The translations under genes were made by a program, and so were the position numbers. The notes under the pieces were generated by a model. It was not told where the DNA came from, searched no databases, and saw nothing but the letters and a program-made list of their open reading frames with translations. From Acanthamoeba castellanii str. Neff (Eukaryota > Discosea > Longamoebia > Acanthamoebidae), in assembly GCF_000313135.1 (NCBI RefSeq), contig NW_004457342.1, positions 112,729-176,728 of the forward strand: a stretch of DNA of 64,000 nt, written 5' to 3'. Below, in pieces: positions 9,013 through 19,469 of this stretch (position 1 is its first letter; each line of letters opens with the position of its first letter).

Positions 9013-10418
9013 TCAGAGTCTCTCTTGCGATGAAAAGCGCCAACGTGGGCGAGAGTTGAAGTACTTACCTTTACTGGTGGCGTACTGCTTGAGGCGGGGC
9101 TGGAGCCAGGCCATGTGGCGCGCCTTCCATCGCTTGCCCTCGCACCCCTTGTCATCGCTGCTCCACCGCGCATTGCAGAAGCGGCGCCACACGTGGTCGT
9201 CGCTGCTCACTTCGTTCAGTGTCTGTGGTGCGGGTGGTGTCAGCCCAAAGGAGGAACGTTGGCGCGAATCGAGCTCGGGCGGCCGGGGTGGGGTACTGAG
9301 CAGGTCTGGGCGACAGAGCACAGGTCGTGGGGCTCAAGGAGGGCCATCACGTGCACCAGCGCGTCGAAGGGCATGAACAAGAGGGGACACGCCCGATAGC
9401 TCCAGCTTTCGATGAGCTCTGCCACGGCCACGTGGCCCGCCGCTCTCGCCACCTGACCAGCCGTTCTGAGGCCTCCATCAGCCCTAAGCCCAACACTACA
9501 CTGCGAGAGGAGGAAGAAGACAAGGGAAGAGGCCGTGAAGACGAGGCGCACCTCGGCGGCGTTGCCGTGCTTGCTAATCAGCCGCGTGTCGGCCGAAGAG
9601 AGAAGGAGCGACACGACAGCGGCGTGACCATAGCGCGCGGCGTAGTGCAGCGCCGTTTCGCCCTGCTCGTCGGCTTTGTCGACATCGCTCACTTGTTTGC
9701 CTGCGTCAATAGTTAATTCGAATGAATGTCAGCAATGCGTCGGCTCAGCTTGAGCCCCGCAAGCAACGCACCTTGGAGGAGGAACTGGACGACCGGCCAG
9801 TTGCCGCGTGCGCAGGCCACATGGAATCCAGGAGCAGCTGCCAGAACTTGACCTCGGGCGAAGGCATGACCCATCTTTGCACCGTGTTGACCCACCTCGC
9901 TCCAACCGTCGCCGGCAACTGTTGGGCATTGCGCAAGGGTGTGTGTGTGTGGTGTGTGTGTGGTGTGTGTGGTGTGTGTGTGTGGTAAATAAGTAAAGGT
10001 GCGCTGCTTGAATCAATAGAAGGGCCCGTACATCAGGGTAGGGACCCTTCTGGGTCTCGGCCAGGGCGTGCAGCTCTGATCGCTTACAATTCTGCTGATG
10101 GACGTGAGCACCGTGGTCGATGAGCAGGCGGGCCATGACCATGTTGTTGCACTTGACCGCGGCGAGCAGCGGCCGCAGGCCCATGTCGTCGGCTTCATTC
10201 ACGTCGCACCCTTCTGGTGGTTAAAAAAATGCCTCTGTGGTGAGAATGGCAGCACAACAACGCGAAGACATCGATGGCAACGTACGAAAGATTAAGGCTT
10301 GTACGGCAGCCTGGTCGCCGTCGACCACTGCCGATGTGAGGGCGCCCTCTATGACAGGACTCTCGTCCACGCTGGTGGTTGGCTCCTGCCGAGTGTAAGC
10401 TGTGGCCACGCTGGTCAT
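9013..10418 (-). CDS. Ankyrin-repeat F-box protein
   Basis: Likely a substrate adaptor of an SCF-type ubiquitin ligase. The probable start is the ATG at 10418 (MTSVATAY). Ankyrin-like repeats are spread over several exons: one around VDGDQAAVQALI, one with ADDMGLRPLLAAVKCNNMVM, one with FHVACARGNWPVVQFLLQ (about 9840-9775), and the clearest with DEQGETALHYAARYGHAAVV near 9670-9600. Then comes an F-box-like segment (MPFDALVHVMALLEPHDLCS near 9370-9310), continued after an intron by DDHVWRRFCNARW, the usual sequel of F-box cores. Clear introns include GTACGT at 10285 to CAG at 10214 and GTACCC near 9305 to CAG near 9220. The 3' end is uncertain: 9013 if the last GTAAGT is not used, about 100 bp further if it is. 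The phase across the exon near 9918-9772 is also unresolved. Confidence 0.7.
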
Positions 10419-11190
10419 CTTATCTGCTCTACTGGCCGAATTGAATGGAATCCTCCTTTGCTGCCCCCCCCCCGCTCGTTTGTGTGCCTCGCACCAGCAG
10501 CTCACCCGTCCCCGTCGTTCTTTTATTGTGGAAGTGTCCTCTTGGAACTGCATTACGCCGACTGTCGACAACTGACGTCTGTGCGTCATAGTCGACATAA
10601 AATGTGTGTGGCGCGCACGATCGCGTTGGTGGTACTTGTTGTTGATTGCTGGGCGTGGGCGGCCGCTCCTCAAGCTTGCCGCCCACTCTACCAAATATTG
10701 TGCTGTGCTGACCCCCAGCCTGCCCACGACACACCCTGGAAAAGGGGCGCCGTGGACGGCCAGGCTCGGTCGGCCAGGCAAGAGTCCCACACGCAACCGT
10801 TGGTGCAATGGAAGAGGGGACTCACCTGAAGGGGGGCATCACCGTGCGTGAGGACGGGCCGCACCCCTCGCCAGCCAGGTAAGTATGCGAAGTAACGCTT
10901 GGCCATGCTGTGCACCTCCTCCTTCGCCCATGGGCTGAAGAAGAAGGTGATCGCGGCCAGCGGTGTCTACCGAACGGGTGGGCGAGGCTGGTCAGGTCTT
11001 AGCCAGTAGAGGGCCGGTCGATTGTGGGATTGCTGCAGGTGCGGCAAAGGCAAGAGTTAAAGAAAAGGCCTGGAAAACCAAAAGAAAATAGGCCAAAAAT
11101 TTCCGTAACTTTTCCGCGCCCGAGGAGAACAACAGGCTGGCCCAGATCGAGCATCAATCAAACCAAGCCATCCACAACACGACGCCAACG
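10419..11190. other. Divergent intergenic region between ankyrin/F-box gene and a plus-strand gene
   Basis: No certain gene. It contains a possible small first exon on the plus strand (ATG at 10808, ending at a GTAAGT donor at 10879) that I could not join in phase to what follows, and a C8-9 run near 10465. No TATA box seen. Confidence 0.35.
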
Positions 11191-11976
11191 ATGGGTAGCG
11201 CCTGCCACACGACGAATCTCACGATCATTTTCGACGCACACAACCCAGACCAGACGCGTCAGGTAATTCACGACACCTTCTACGCAGCCAAGCGACCATT
11301 CGCCGGCAAATCGACCTCGATGCATCGCGGCCCGAGAGTGGACAAGATGCCTCGACGAAGTCGCCCGATTCGACGTCGAGCGTCATGCCGGCAGCTTCCA
11401 TCCACGATCGCCGCCAGACGCCCGCAGAAGATCGGACGCAAGGAGCAGGAGCACGCCAAGAGGATACGTAAGTATCGCCAACAGGGTGTGCAGCGTCAGC
11501 ACGAACCCAATCATGCTGACCTTCTTGATTGGGCTTTTGTTGATCAGCAGATTAACCGACCCAGGACTCCCAATGCCCACCACCTCAGCTCCTTTCAAGT
11601 GCATAGCACTGGCGCTGCTGGTGCTGCCCACGCGTGCCTCATGGACGCGGGCGACCATCAGCGCTCCCTTCTCGAACGCGAGCTGATCGTCGATCCCTAT
11701 GGCACCAACCAGGGCTTGCTCAGCTTGCAGCTGCCCTTCTCTAACGACAACAGCTACATCAACAACAGCAACATCGCGGCGCTGCAGACGCAGCTCTGCG
11801 CCACTTCCTCACCTTCATCATCATCTTCTTCCTCGATGCCAGCTCTCCTTCTCCAGCGATTACCGTACCGCCAGCAGGAGCGCGACCATCGAGCCGAAGC
11901 CGAACCGCTGGTCTTCGACGAGAACTGGGTGTGGCCGGAGGACCTCACCACCTCCACTTTTGTCTGTAACGCGTAA
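11191..11976 (+). CDS. Hypothetical basic/Ser-rich protein
   Basis: The open frame extends upstream of the ATG at 11191 to about 11115 (EENNRLAQIEHQSNQAIHNT), so the true start may be further 5'. It holds a basic segment (RRPQKIGRKEQEHAKRIR) just before a probable intron starting GTAAGT at 11468 and ending near 11550. Then come LLERELIVDPYG, a Ser/Asn-rich stretch with a poly-Ser run, and the C-terminus VFDENWVWPEDL. The stop is TAA at 11976, or the gene may splice onward at the GTAAGC there. Codon use looks coding and the layout resembles a nuclear protein, but I recognise no domain. Confidence 0.4.
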   Translation: MGSACHTTNLTIIFDAHNPDQTRQVIHDTFYAAKRPFAGKSTSMHRGPRVDKMPRRSRPIRRRASCRQLPSTIAARRPQKIGRKEQEHAKRIRKYRQQGVQRQHEPNHADLLDWAFVDQQINRPRTPNAHHLSSFQVHSTGAAGAAHACLMDAGDHQRSLLERELIVDPYGTNQGLLSLQLPFSNDNSYINNSNIAALQTQLCATSSPSSSSSSSMPALLLQRLPYRQQERDHRAEAEPLVFDENWVWPEDLTTSTFVCNA

Positions 11977-12197
11977 GCGAGCTATCCCCAATGTAGTGCA
12001 CATACAACGACACACCATCATGACACACAGCACACGCACAAACAACACGACACGACACGACACACCGCACACGGAGGAAAAGCTTGAAGGGCAAATCGGG
12101 GCTTTGCAGGAGGCCACCCCAATCGCCAAATTAGGGTTACTTGAAGGGGGGAAGAGTGCAGTTCGCTCAAGAAGAACGAGCAAGCAAGCAGAAGAGG

Positions 12198-13888
12198 ATG
12201 AGTGCGTACTTGCTGCAGCTGTTGGGGATGGGCCGGGCGCTGGTGGACGCGTGCGACGCGGCCCTCCTGGCGCTCACGGGCGGCGGCAGCCGTCGCTTTC
12301 GCAGGGGGCTGGGTCTGGTCTTCGCCCTCTCTTCGGCCACGGTTGCCGCCACTCTGGCCGCCCTCCTGCGCCGTCGTTACCTCCTCACCGTACCACACCG
12401 ACCCTCCCAAAGGCTCTTTTCTTTCATTCAATCATTTGATTTCCATTATATTGCATCAATCACTTATTAATTCCTGATGATCCACATGGCATTGTTCACA
12501 AAAGGCGGGAGTGACGACGGGCGCGCCACCGCGCCATCGATTTGATTTCGTGGTAGTGGGTGGCGGCAGCGCCGGGTGCGTGCTGGCCTCGCGCCTGTCT
12601 GAAGACCCCAAGGTCAGCGTGCTCCTGCTCGAAGCCGGCCAAGGTACGTCACACGCATCACCCACCGCCCATGCTAGCACCACCCACCGCACCACCGACA
12701 CAACCAACGCTCGAGCGTGTGCGCACACAGAGGAAACGTTCGAGAAGAGCATTGCGGTGCCGATCGCGGCTATTCAGCTGCAGAAGACGCCCGTGGACTG
12801 GGCATTCCAAAGCGAGGCGCACCATGCCACCGACGGACGCGTGCACGTGTGGCCGCGCGGCAAAGTGTGCGTGTCTCTCCCCCATGGGGGACTCTTCTTC
12901 ATCATGGGCATTTTGTGAGGCCCAACATACATCGCTCACTCTCTGACACTCATGTGTGCAGCATGGGAGGTTGCAGCTCCTTGAACTGGATGCTCTACGT
13001 TCGCGGCAATCCTGGCGGTACGCGCCTGCTCCTCCCCAGACCACACACACACACACACACACAACACCCTTATTCAATTACACAAAAAAGACTACGACCT
13101 GTGGGCCAACGAGTTTGGCTGCACCGGGTGGTCGTACGAGGAGGTGCTGCCCTACTTCCGCAAGTCCGAGCACAGGTTCGTGGTTCGTGTTTCATGTTTT
13201 CTCGTGGGGCGCAACAAGAAGATGACTCATGTGGATCCGCCGATTGATTGCAGAGTCATCGAGCCGTGGCACACGGCGGCCACCAACGACGAGAAGCACA
13301 GGGGAGCCGATGGACCCCTCGTGGTGAGCGACGTCCAGGCGCCCAACACCATCACCAGGTGCGTCCAAGGATTCGTTACGTGGCCCATTCGTAAAAGTTA
13401 CCCCAACATAACACACACACACACAAAACAGCACATTCATCGCTGCGGCCCAGAGTGTCGGCATTCCGTACAACCCGGACTTGAACGGTGGCCAACAGCT
13501 CGGCGTCGGCCACGCCCAACTGACCATCGGTACCCGGTCGCCCCAGTACTGAGGCAATCAAAAGTCTACTGACTTCCCTTGACTTTGCCCTAACGCTGGC
13601 TTTCCCGCCATTGCCCACCACCGAACAGACAACGGACGTCGGTGCACCACGGCCTACGCGTTCCTCAAGCCGGAAGTGCGGAAGCGGCCCAACCTCACGG
13701 TCCTGGTCGGCGCCCATGCGACGCGCGTCCTGTTTGACATCGACCGCACCCGCGCTGTTGGTATTGTATTTACGCGGCTTCGCGCTTTTTCTTTGCCTCA
13801 TTGTGTGTGTGTGTGTGTGTGTGTGCGGTTACAGGTGTCGAGTACAAGCTCCAGAGCGAGAATTACANNNNNNNNNNNNNNNNNNNNN

Positions 13889-13935
<47 letters not shown>

Positions 13936-14389
13936 CAACACACGGCTGATGTCTATTGCGCGGTTCGGTGACATGCGCCACCACCAAACAGAGACATGCC
14001 GTACGTCGGCGAGCAGATGCAGGACCACCTGTTCGTCCCGGTCGCCTTCTCCGCGCTCAAGCCCGTAACGATGGACAAGGCCGTGGTCGAGGTGCGCACT
14101 GACCACCACCCCATCTCACCGAGCATGAGCCCACGAATTTTTGACCAGTCGGCTCACTAGCTTTGTTTTAATGGGCGCGACAGAACATCGGCAACTTGGT
14201 TCGGTACCTGCTGTTCAAGAAGGGGCCGTACACTTCCCAGGCCCTCGAGTCGATGGCCTTCATCCGCACCGAAAACTGTCACCTGCCCGACGTATGACGA
14301 TCCACACAGCCCTCATGCCTCTCGTATATAAATTTGCGTGTCATGTCAACTAACACTCAGTCGTGTGACACACAACACAACACAAACAC

Positions 14390-14432
<43 letters not shown>

Positions 14433-15334
14433 CACACAATGTGCTTTGTGGGTTTTGCGTGGCAGCCCATTCCCGATCTGCAAATCCACTGCCTCTGCTC
14501 GGGTCTCACCGGCATGGAGCCCGAGAAGGTCAAGGCGCAGTTCGGCCTCAACATCGAAGACTACGAAACCAGTCAGTTTGGGTACGTGTGTGCGTGTGCG
14601 GCTGTGCGTGTGCTGTCGTGCGCTATCGATCTAACTTTCGTGTGTGCGTGTGCGGTGGTGATGCGACTTGCAGGTTCTCGCTCCTGCCGACCCTCCTGCA
14701 CCCGAAGAGCCGCGGCAGCGTGCGGCTGCGCTCCAAGGACCCCTTCGCCCCTCCCCGCATCCACCCGAACTACCTCAGCGAGGAGGACGACGTCCGGCTG
14801 CTCATGGCCGGCGTCCGGCTCGTGCGCCAGATCGTGGCGTCGTCGGTGTTCGACGGCATCCGCGGGCGGGAGATGTACGACAAGGAGCTGCTCAAGCGGC
14901 ACCCGGACCCCGAGAGCGATGGCTACGTGCGGGCCTTAGTCATCAAGAACTGCCTCACCGTGTACCACCCCACCGGCACCACGCGCATGGGGCCAGTGCA
15001 AGACAAGACCACCGTGGTCGACACTCACCTCCGGGTACGCACATGCTGCGGGCGACACCGCACACGCACAAGAACACGCACAAGAACACGCACTCACAGC
15101 GTGGGGTGAATGGTGCAGGTGCACGGGCTGAAGAGCCTGCGTGTGGCGGACCTGAGCGTGTGTCCGGAGATAATCTCGGGCAACACCAACGCACCGGCAA
15201 TCATGATCGGCGAGAAGGCCAGCGACATCATCCTACACGACACCCTCATCAGCACCGCCGACGGCCAACAACAGCCGGCCACCACCACTGTCGTCGTCGC
15301 TGCTGCTCGCGCCAGGCACATCGCCCACCTCTAA
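12198..15334 (+). CDS. GMC-family FAD oxidoreductase (choline dehydrogenase/glucose oxidase-like)
   Basis: Flavoenzyme of the glucose-methanol-choline family, which oxidises alcohols. The probable start is the ATG at 12198. Exon 1 encodes a 64-residue leader with a hydrophobic segment ([20 protein letters not shown]), so the enzyme may be membrane-anchored or organelle-targeted. Exons then join in phase: 12505-12643 with the FAD-binding [17 protein letters not shown] and LLLEAGQ, 12731-12866, 12962-13017 ([18 protein letters not shown] signature 1 region, across the junction), 13091-13175, 13254-13358, 13432-13529, 13629-13760 and 13835 onward. Later exons carry [22 protein letters not shown] and the C-terminal N-x-[14 protein letters not shown] core. 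Signature 2 (the AINSPQLL-like segment) is missing because an assembly gap falls exactly there. Introns are 50-170 nt, several with CA/GT repeats. Confidence 0.9.
13868..13888. other. Assembly gap (21 N)
   Basis: Unknown bases in the middle of the GMC gene, followed directly by a CA dinucleotide run (13889-13927). The gap hides coding sequence, so its real length is probably not 21. Confidence 0.99.
13889..13927. repeat. CA microsatellite bordering the gap
   Basis: About 20 CA units directly after the N run, within what should be an intron of the GMC gene. It is a likely cause of the assembly break. Confidence 0.95.
14389..14431. repeat. CA microsatellite in GMC intron
   Basis: A CA run of about 20 units in the intron between the exon ending HLPD and the exon starting with PIPDLQIH. 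Confidence 0.9.
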
Positions 15335-15848
15335 CACTCGCGAGGCAGGCCTACGCCTACACACACCAGCCTCGGCGAATACACTCGGCCGGTTTTCCCA
15401 AGATTGTTGCTGACGTGGCACTGTATTTTGCGAGCCAATCCGCAACGCTAGCACGCATAAAGCAACCAACCACACGCGAGTTTTTCACTTCTTTGTTTGA
15501 ATTCTTAAAGTGTGGGCCGAGAGACCTTGAGGCCTGCTGGATCACGCGGCGTTCTGGCGCGTGTCGTGTGTGGCGTGGCACATGCCCAGGCGCGAGCATC
15601 GTGGCCGGGGACCCTTGATGGCATTGAAGGAGAAGTTTCAGCTCAAGGCCGCGGCGTTGAAGAGAAGCGATTCAGGCCACCAACTCGAGCTTGCCGATGC
15701 GTGCTGCAACGGCCGGGTCTCTGATTGGCCGATGCTCCCTATAAAACCTTGGCGCTGCCCACATTCACACCAAGTTTATCTGCATACTCAAGGCCTTCGC
15801 GTCAACCAACTCCAACCCACAGTTACTACCAACACATCACGATAGATC
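15335..15848. other. Intergenic region with core promoter for the small secreted gene
   Basis: Between the GMC stop and the next ATG. Short ORFs only. The last 120 bp hold an ATTGG (inverted CCAAT) near 15724 and a TATA box at 15740, followed by a pyrimidine/AC-rich leader. Confidence 0.5.
15740..15746 (+). promoter_or_regulatory. TATA box
   Basis: TATAAAA lies 109 bp upstream of the ATG at 15849, in the expected position for the small secreted-protein gene, with an inverted CCAAT motif 15 bp before it. Confidence 0.6.
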
Positions 15849-16175
15849 ATGGCTCGCTTCACCAACAACTTTGCCACCGTGTTGCTGCTTCAGCTGGTGC
15901 TCGTTCTGGCGGTCGTGTGGGCTGCCTACGGCCAAGCGTCCCCTTCCCCCTCGGCCTCGGCATCACCGGTAGAATCGCCTTCGGCCTCTCCGTCATTCGG
16001 CACCTCGCCCACTCCTTCGCCCACGGCCTCGCCGTCGTTCGGCTCCTTGCCCACGACCACCCCTTCGCCCTCTGCTGTGCCAACCGCCGCACGCTCGCCC
16101 CAGCCCTCCCAGGAGCCCTCGTCCGCCTCGGGCCTCAGCAGCTTCCTCGTGGACGCCCTCGCGCACCTCTTCTAA
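15849..16175 (+). CDS. Small secreted Ser/Pro/Thr-rich protein
   Basis: An intronless 108-residue protein. The N-terminus is a signal peptide (hydrophobic core VLLLQLVLVLAVVWAAYG, likely cleaved after YGQA). The rest is a low-complexity Ser-Pro-Ala-Thr mucin-like stalk with repeats of SPSFG and PTPSPTAS. It ends in a short hydrophobic tail (FLVDALAHLF) that could be a weak GPI-anchor signal. Such stalks are usually O-glycosylated. A clear TATA box upstream suggests a strongly transcribed gene. It converges with the DD3-3-like gene, whose stop lies 313 bp away on the other strand. Function unknown; cell-surface or cyst-wall roles are guesses. Confidence 0.7.
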   Translation: MARFTNNFATVLLLQLVLVLAVVWAAYGQASPSPSASASPVESPSASPSFGTSPTPSPTASPSFGSLPTTTPSPSAVPTAARSPQPSQEPSSASGLSSFLVDALAHLF

Positions 16176-16487
16176 GGCTCATCGCTCGACCACTCTCTTT
16201 GTACCAGTTCATCAACGCACCAGATCAAGAACAAAGAATGACTACAAAATCGTAAAAAAAGTACAAATTTTTGCCCCCAAGCTTGAAGGCTCTTCCTCAA
16301 CCGCAAGAAGGCCTTCACCCACCATGGCCAGGTGCAGATCTCTCAATGGCATCCCCTCCAACCCATCTGTGTCTCGCACCAGACAGACGCAAGGAAGCAA
16401 CGGCAGAAGAGGAGAAATTACATTTTAAATATTGGGGGGGGGACACACGCAGTGAGGCGAAGGCCTCAGCGCCAGGAAGGGGGGTCC
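16176..16487. other. Convergent 3' region
   Basis: Between two stop codons on opposite strands. It contains A-rich stretches (near 16233-16268, including ACAAAATCGTAAAAAAAG) and AAAATTTAATATT-like minus-strand sequence near 16420. I see no gene. Confidence 0.4.
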
Positions 16488-17251
16488 CTAGTTGACAGAC
16501 ATCCGGTTCCACACGTTGGCGGCGCGCGAGTCGGGGTGGTACCGGACCCAGAGGGCGAACCACGAGAGACCGATCGAGGCGAGACAGGCCGTGCCGGCGA
16601 GGACCACCAGGACGATGGCCCAGACGGGCAGGAAGGGGATCGAGATGATCGTCATCTTCTGGCTTCTGTTACTGAAGTTGTTGTTCCTCGTGCTGATGAA
16701 CATGTAAGCACCTGTCGCCACGCAACGCATAACCCTCATCAGCTTGTTGTCAAACCGCACACACGACCGCACACGCAAATGCACGACCGCACACGCACGC
16801 ACAGCGATGTAGGGAGAGGGATGCGCGTACCGGTCTGGGAGGCGCCGACCTTGTGGAGGCCCTGGTCCTGGTAGGTGCTGGCGGCGTTGAGCTTGGCGCA
16901 ATTGCGCGGGTCGCGGTTGATGGTGTTCTGGTCGGTGCCGAGCCGGGCGATGAGCTGCGCCAGCGTGTCGCACTCCTTCTGGTTCAGGTGAGCCAGCGAC
17001 ATGCGCGCCTCCTCGCCGAAGAAGTGGCGCGAGTCAGAGTAGGTGAGGGGCACGTTGTCGTCCAGGTTCTCCACCTGGACCAGGTTGGACATGTCCGTGC
17101 CGTAGGTGCCCTCGCCGTCGTTGTTCTTCGGGTTGTAGATGCTGCCGGTCCACTGGATGTGGATGTGGTCGTTGGGCCGCACGTTGAGCGTGGTCGGCAC
17201 AAAGTCGTACTCCACGCACGGGAAGACCTGCACGATGTTACCGCGCTTGCC

Positions 17252-17321
<70 letters not shown>

Positions 17322-18974
17322 GCCCCGTTCGGTCAGCTCACCGCGCGCGCACACACACATCGCGCACGCACAACGCGAATCAAAGCGACGCGTGGTGCGT
17401 ACCGAACGTTCAAGTTGAAGATCTTGTCCATGGGTCCGATGTTGGAGGGGCGGCTGCGGATGGAGAAGGTGTAGCTCCGGTCCTGGAACGTCCTGCCGGT
17501 CTGGGCCGTGTTGAGCGCCAGCGTGAGGTTCCGGGCCTTGATCACCGGCGTGTCCTCCCTCTCGAATTGCACTGCATTGCGATTCCACTTTATGAGCCGT
17601 GTGTGTGTGCGCACGCGCGTCGTGTGTCGTGCCGTGTGTGTGCGATTGAAACAAAGGGGGAAAAAAAGGTGGCGGTGAGTACCGGTGGGGTTGTTCCTGA
17701 TGGGGCTCTTGATGCCCTTCGTCTTGTCGAGGTTCTGGTCGCTGTAGGTGTTCCACGCGTCGTAGTCGCCCACGGAGATGTTGTAGCGCAGGCGCAGAAC
17801 GCAGTTCTCGTTGGGGTCGTCGGGGATGGTCCAGTTGTAGGACGAGGCCCAGCCGGTGGGGGTGTTGCCCAGGTGGTTGTCGCGCGACAGCGGGGCCTCG
17901 AGGCAGTCCAGGCCGCCGCCGTGCGCGGGCGCGGTGAGCCAGGTGCCCTTGTTGGCCTTGCACTGGGCCTCGTTGTTGAGCTTCGGGTTCGAGCAGTAGC
18001 CGCGGCCCTTGGCATTCTCCGTGTTCTCCTTGTAGTAGTCGCACCGCGACACGTCCGAGGTGAGCACGGCGATGTCCTTCCACGGCGTCGGGTGCCAGTA
18101 GGGGTAGTAGTCGCGCTCCTCGGGGCACTCGAAGCCGCTGCGGCCGCCGCCCGGGTTCTGGCGCGTGTTGCGGGCCGACGGGCCGGGCTTCTGGTCGGCC
18201 AGGAACAGGCCCTTGTTGCGCTCGCGCAGCTTGCAGTCCTGGTAGTAGGCGTAGGACTCGTGCATGCCGTACTTGTAGGCCTGCTTGCCGTTGTTGTTCA
18301 ACGTGTCCGCCGCCTTCTCGTTGTACGTGTTGGGGTCATCCGGGATCGACTCTGTTCAGCACCCCCACACGACCATAACTGTCAGGTGCGTGTGCTGTGT
18401 GCGGTGGTGCGTGTGTGTGTGCGGTCGGGGAGAGCACGCGGTACCGGTGGTGAGGCCGTCGCGGACCTGCTCGCCGCAGGTGTACTGGAGGATGAGCTCG
18501 CAGTGGACGTTGCGCTGCTTGCTGTCGGGACCGCAGCCGTGCTGGTTGGTCCACTCCACCATCAACTGCGAACCGGAGTAGTAGTACATCTTCGGACCCC
18601 AGGCATAGCCGCCCTTACCGTTGTTCTGTTTGGATCCAGTAGAAGAGGGGGGGGGTAAGAAAAAATATGAAATCATCAGGTGCTGATGCAAATCGGTGAA
18701 TTGAGGTGAGGGATCAAAAGATCTTTCGTAGAAGCCGTCTATTGCAGATTAAGATGATTATATTATTAATTATTATAATTAATGAGAGAGGTGGTAAAGA
18801 AGGAGGCGGCACCTGAGTATCGCACATTCGATTATTATTGTTACGATTCACGCTCTCCTCGTTGAGGCGGTTGTTGCACCCACGCGGGCAGTGCATGTAG
18901 ACGTCGCCCCACGCTCCGCCAACGACCATCATCAAGATCGCGACCGCCACAGCGACCGTGCCGAGGCGTGCCAT
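16488..18974 (-). CDS. DD3-3-like secreted/membrane protein
   Basis: Homologue of the conserved Dictyostelium protein DD3-3, whose function is poorly known. Six exons join in phase: 18974-18813, 18625-18445, 18351-17683, 17571-17403, 17252-16831 and 16711-16488, giving 608 residues. The start is MARLGTVAV with a signal peptide. It is followed by the family hallmark DVYMHCPRGCNNRLNEES and, across intron 1, NGKGGYAWGPKMYYYSGS and VEWTNQHGCG. The body is Cys-rich, with NPGGGRSGFECPEERDYYPY and WHPTPWKDIAVLTSD. The last exon encodes a membrane segment (VWAIVLVVLAGTACLASIGL) and a short Ser/Asn tail, so the protein is probably type I membrane-anchored. One intron (17253-17402) is mostly a GT microsatellite. 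The identification rests on remembered family motifs and is fairly secure. Confidence 0.85.
17253..17320. repeat. GT microsatellite in DD3-3 intron
   Basis: About 34 GT units immediately next to the splice acceptor of exon 5, on the minus-strand gene. Confidence 0.95.
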
Positions 18975-19469
18975 CTTCTTCTTTTTGCTGCAATCGGTCT
19001 TCTTTTTGTTTGGCTCTACCTACCCGGCGGCAGAAAATCGATTCAAGGTACCCCTGTGGGCAGAGAAGAAGATACAGATGTGCAAGGCCGCGACCGTGTG
19101 GTGGGTCAATGTCGGCAGGATCTCTTAATTAACACGCGTCTCTTGTCCAATGGCCACTGGACTGCCCTAGTGCAGGATCGTCCGCGAGTGATTGGTGGAG
19201 AAGTGCAGCGTTCCGCCGAATGCATTATTGGAATATCTTAAAAATAAAACGTCTTTAAAAATGCAAGAATTAAAAATTTAAAGACCACTGCTTTCGCGGA
19301 AGGGATTGATTTTTTTATTGCAACTCAAACTCCACGCCCCAACTGATTTTGGGCCACTCGCGGTGACAAAGGCACCCCTGAACAGTGAAATGGGTATGAC
19401 GCATCGGCCTTTGATGTTGTGCAATTGTTCATTACATTAGGGGGAACTTCTCAACAACTTTATTTGCCA
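18975..19469. other. Divergent intergenic region
   Basis: Separates the DD3-3-like gene (-) from the RCC1/filamin gene (+). AT-rich stretches at 19230-19285. It may hold the first exon of the plus-strand gene, whose start codon I could not find. No clear TATA box. Confidence 0.4.

Noticed and set aside
16853..18658. 601-codon plus-strand open frame
   Set aside because: It lies antisense to the DD3-3-like gene, whose exons join in phase and match a known family. The plus-strand frame runs straight through introns and a GT microsatellite.
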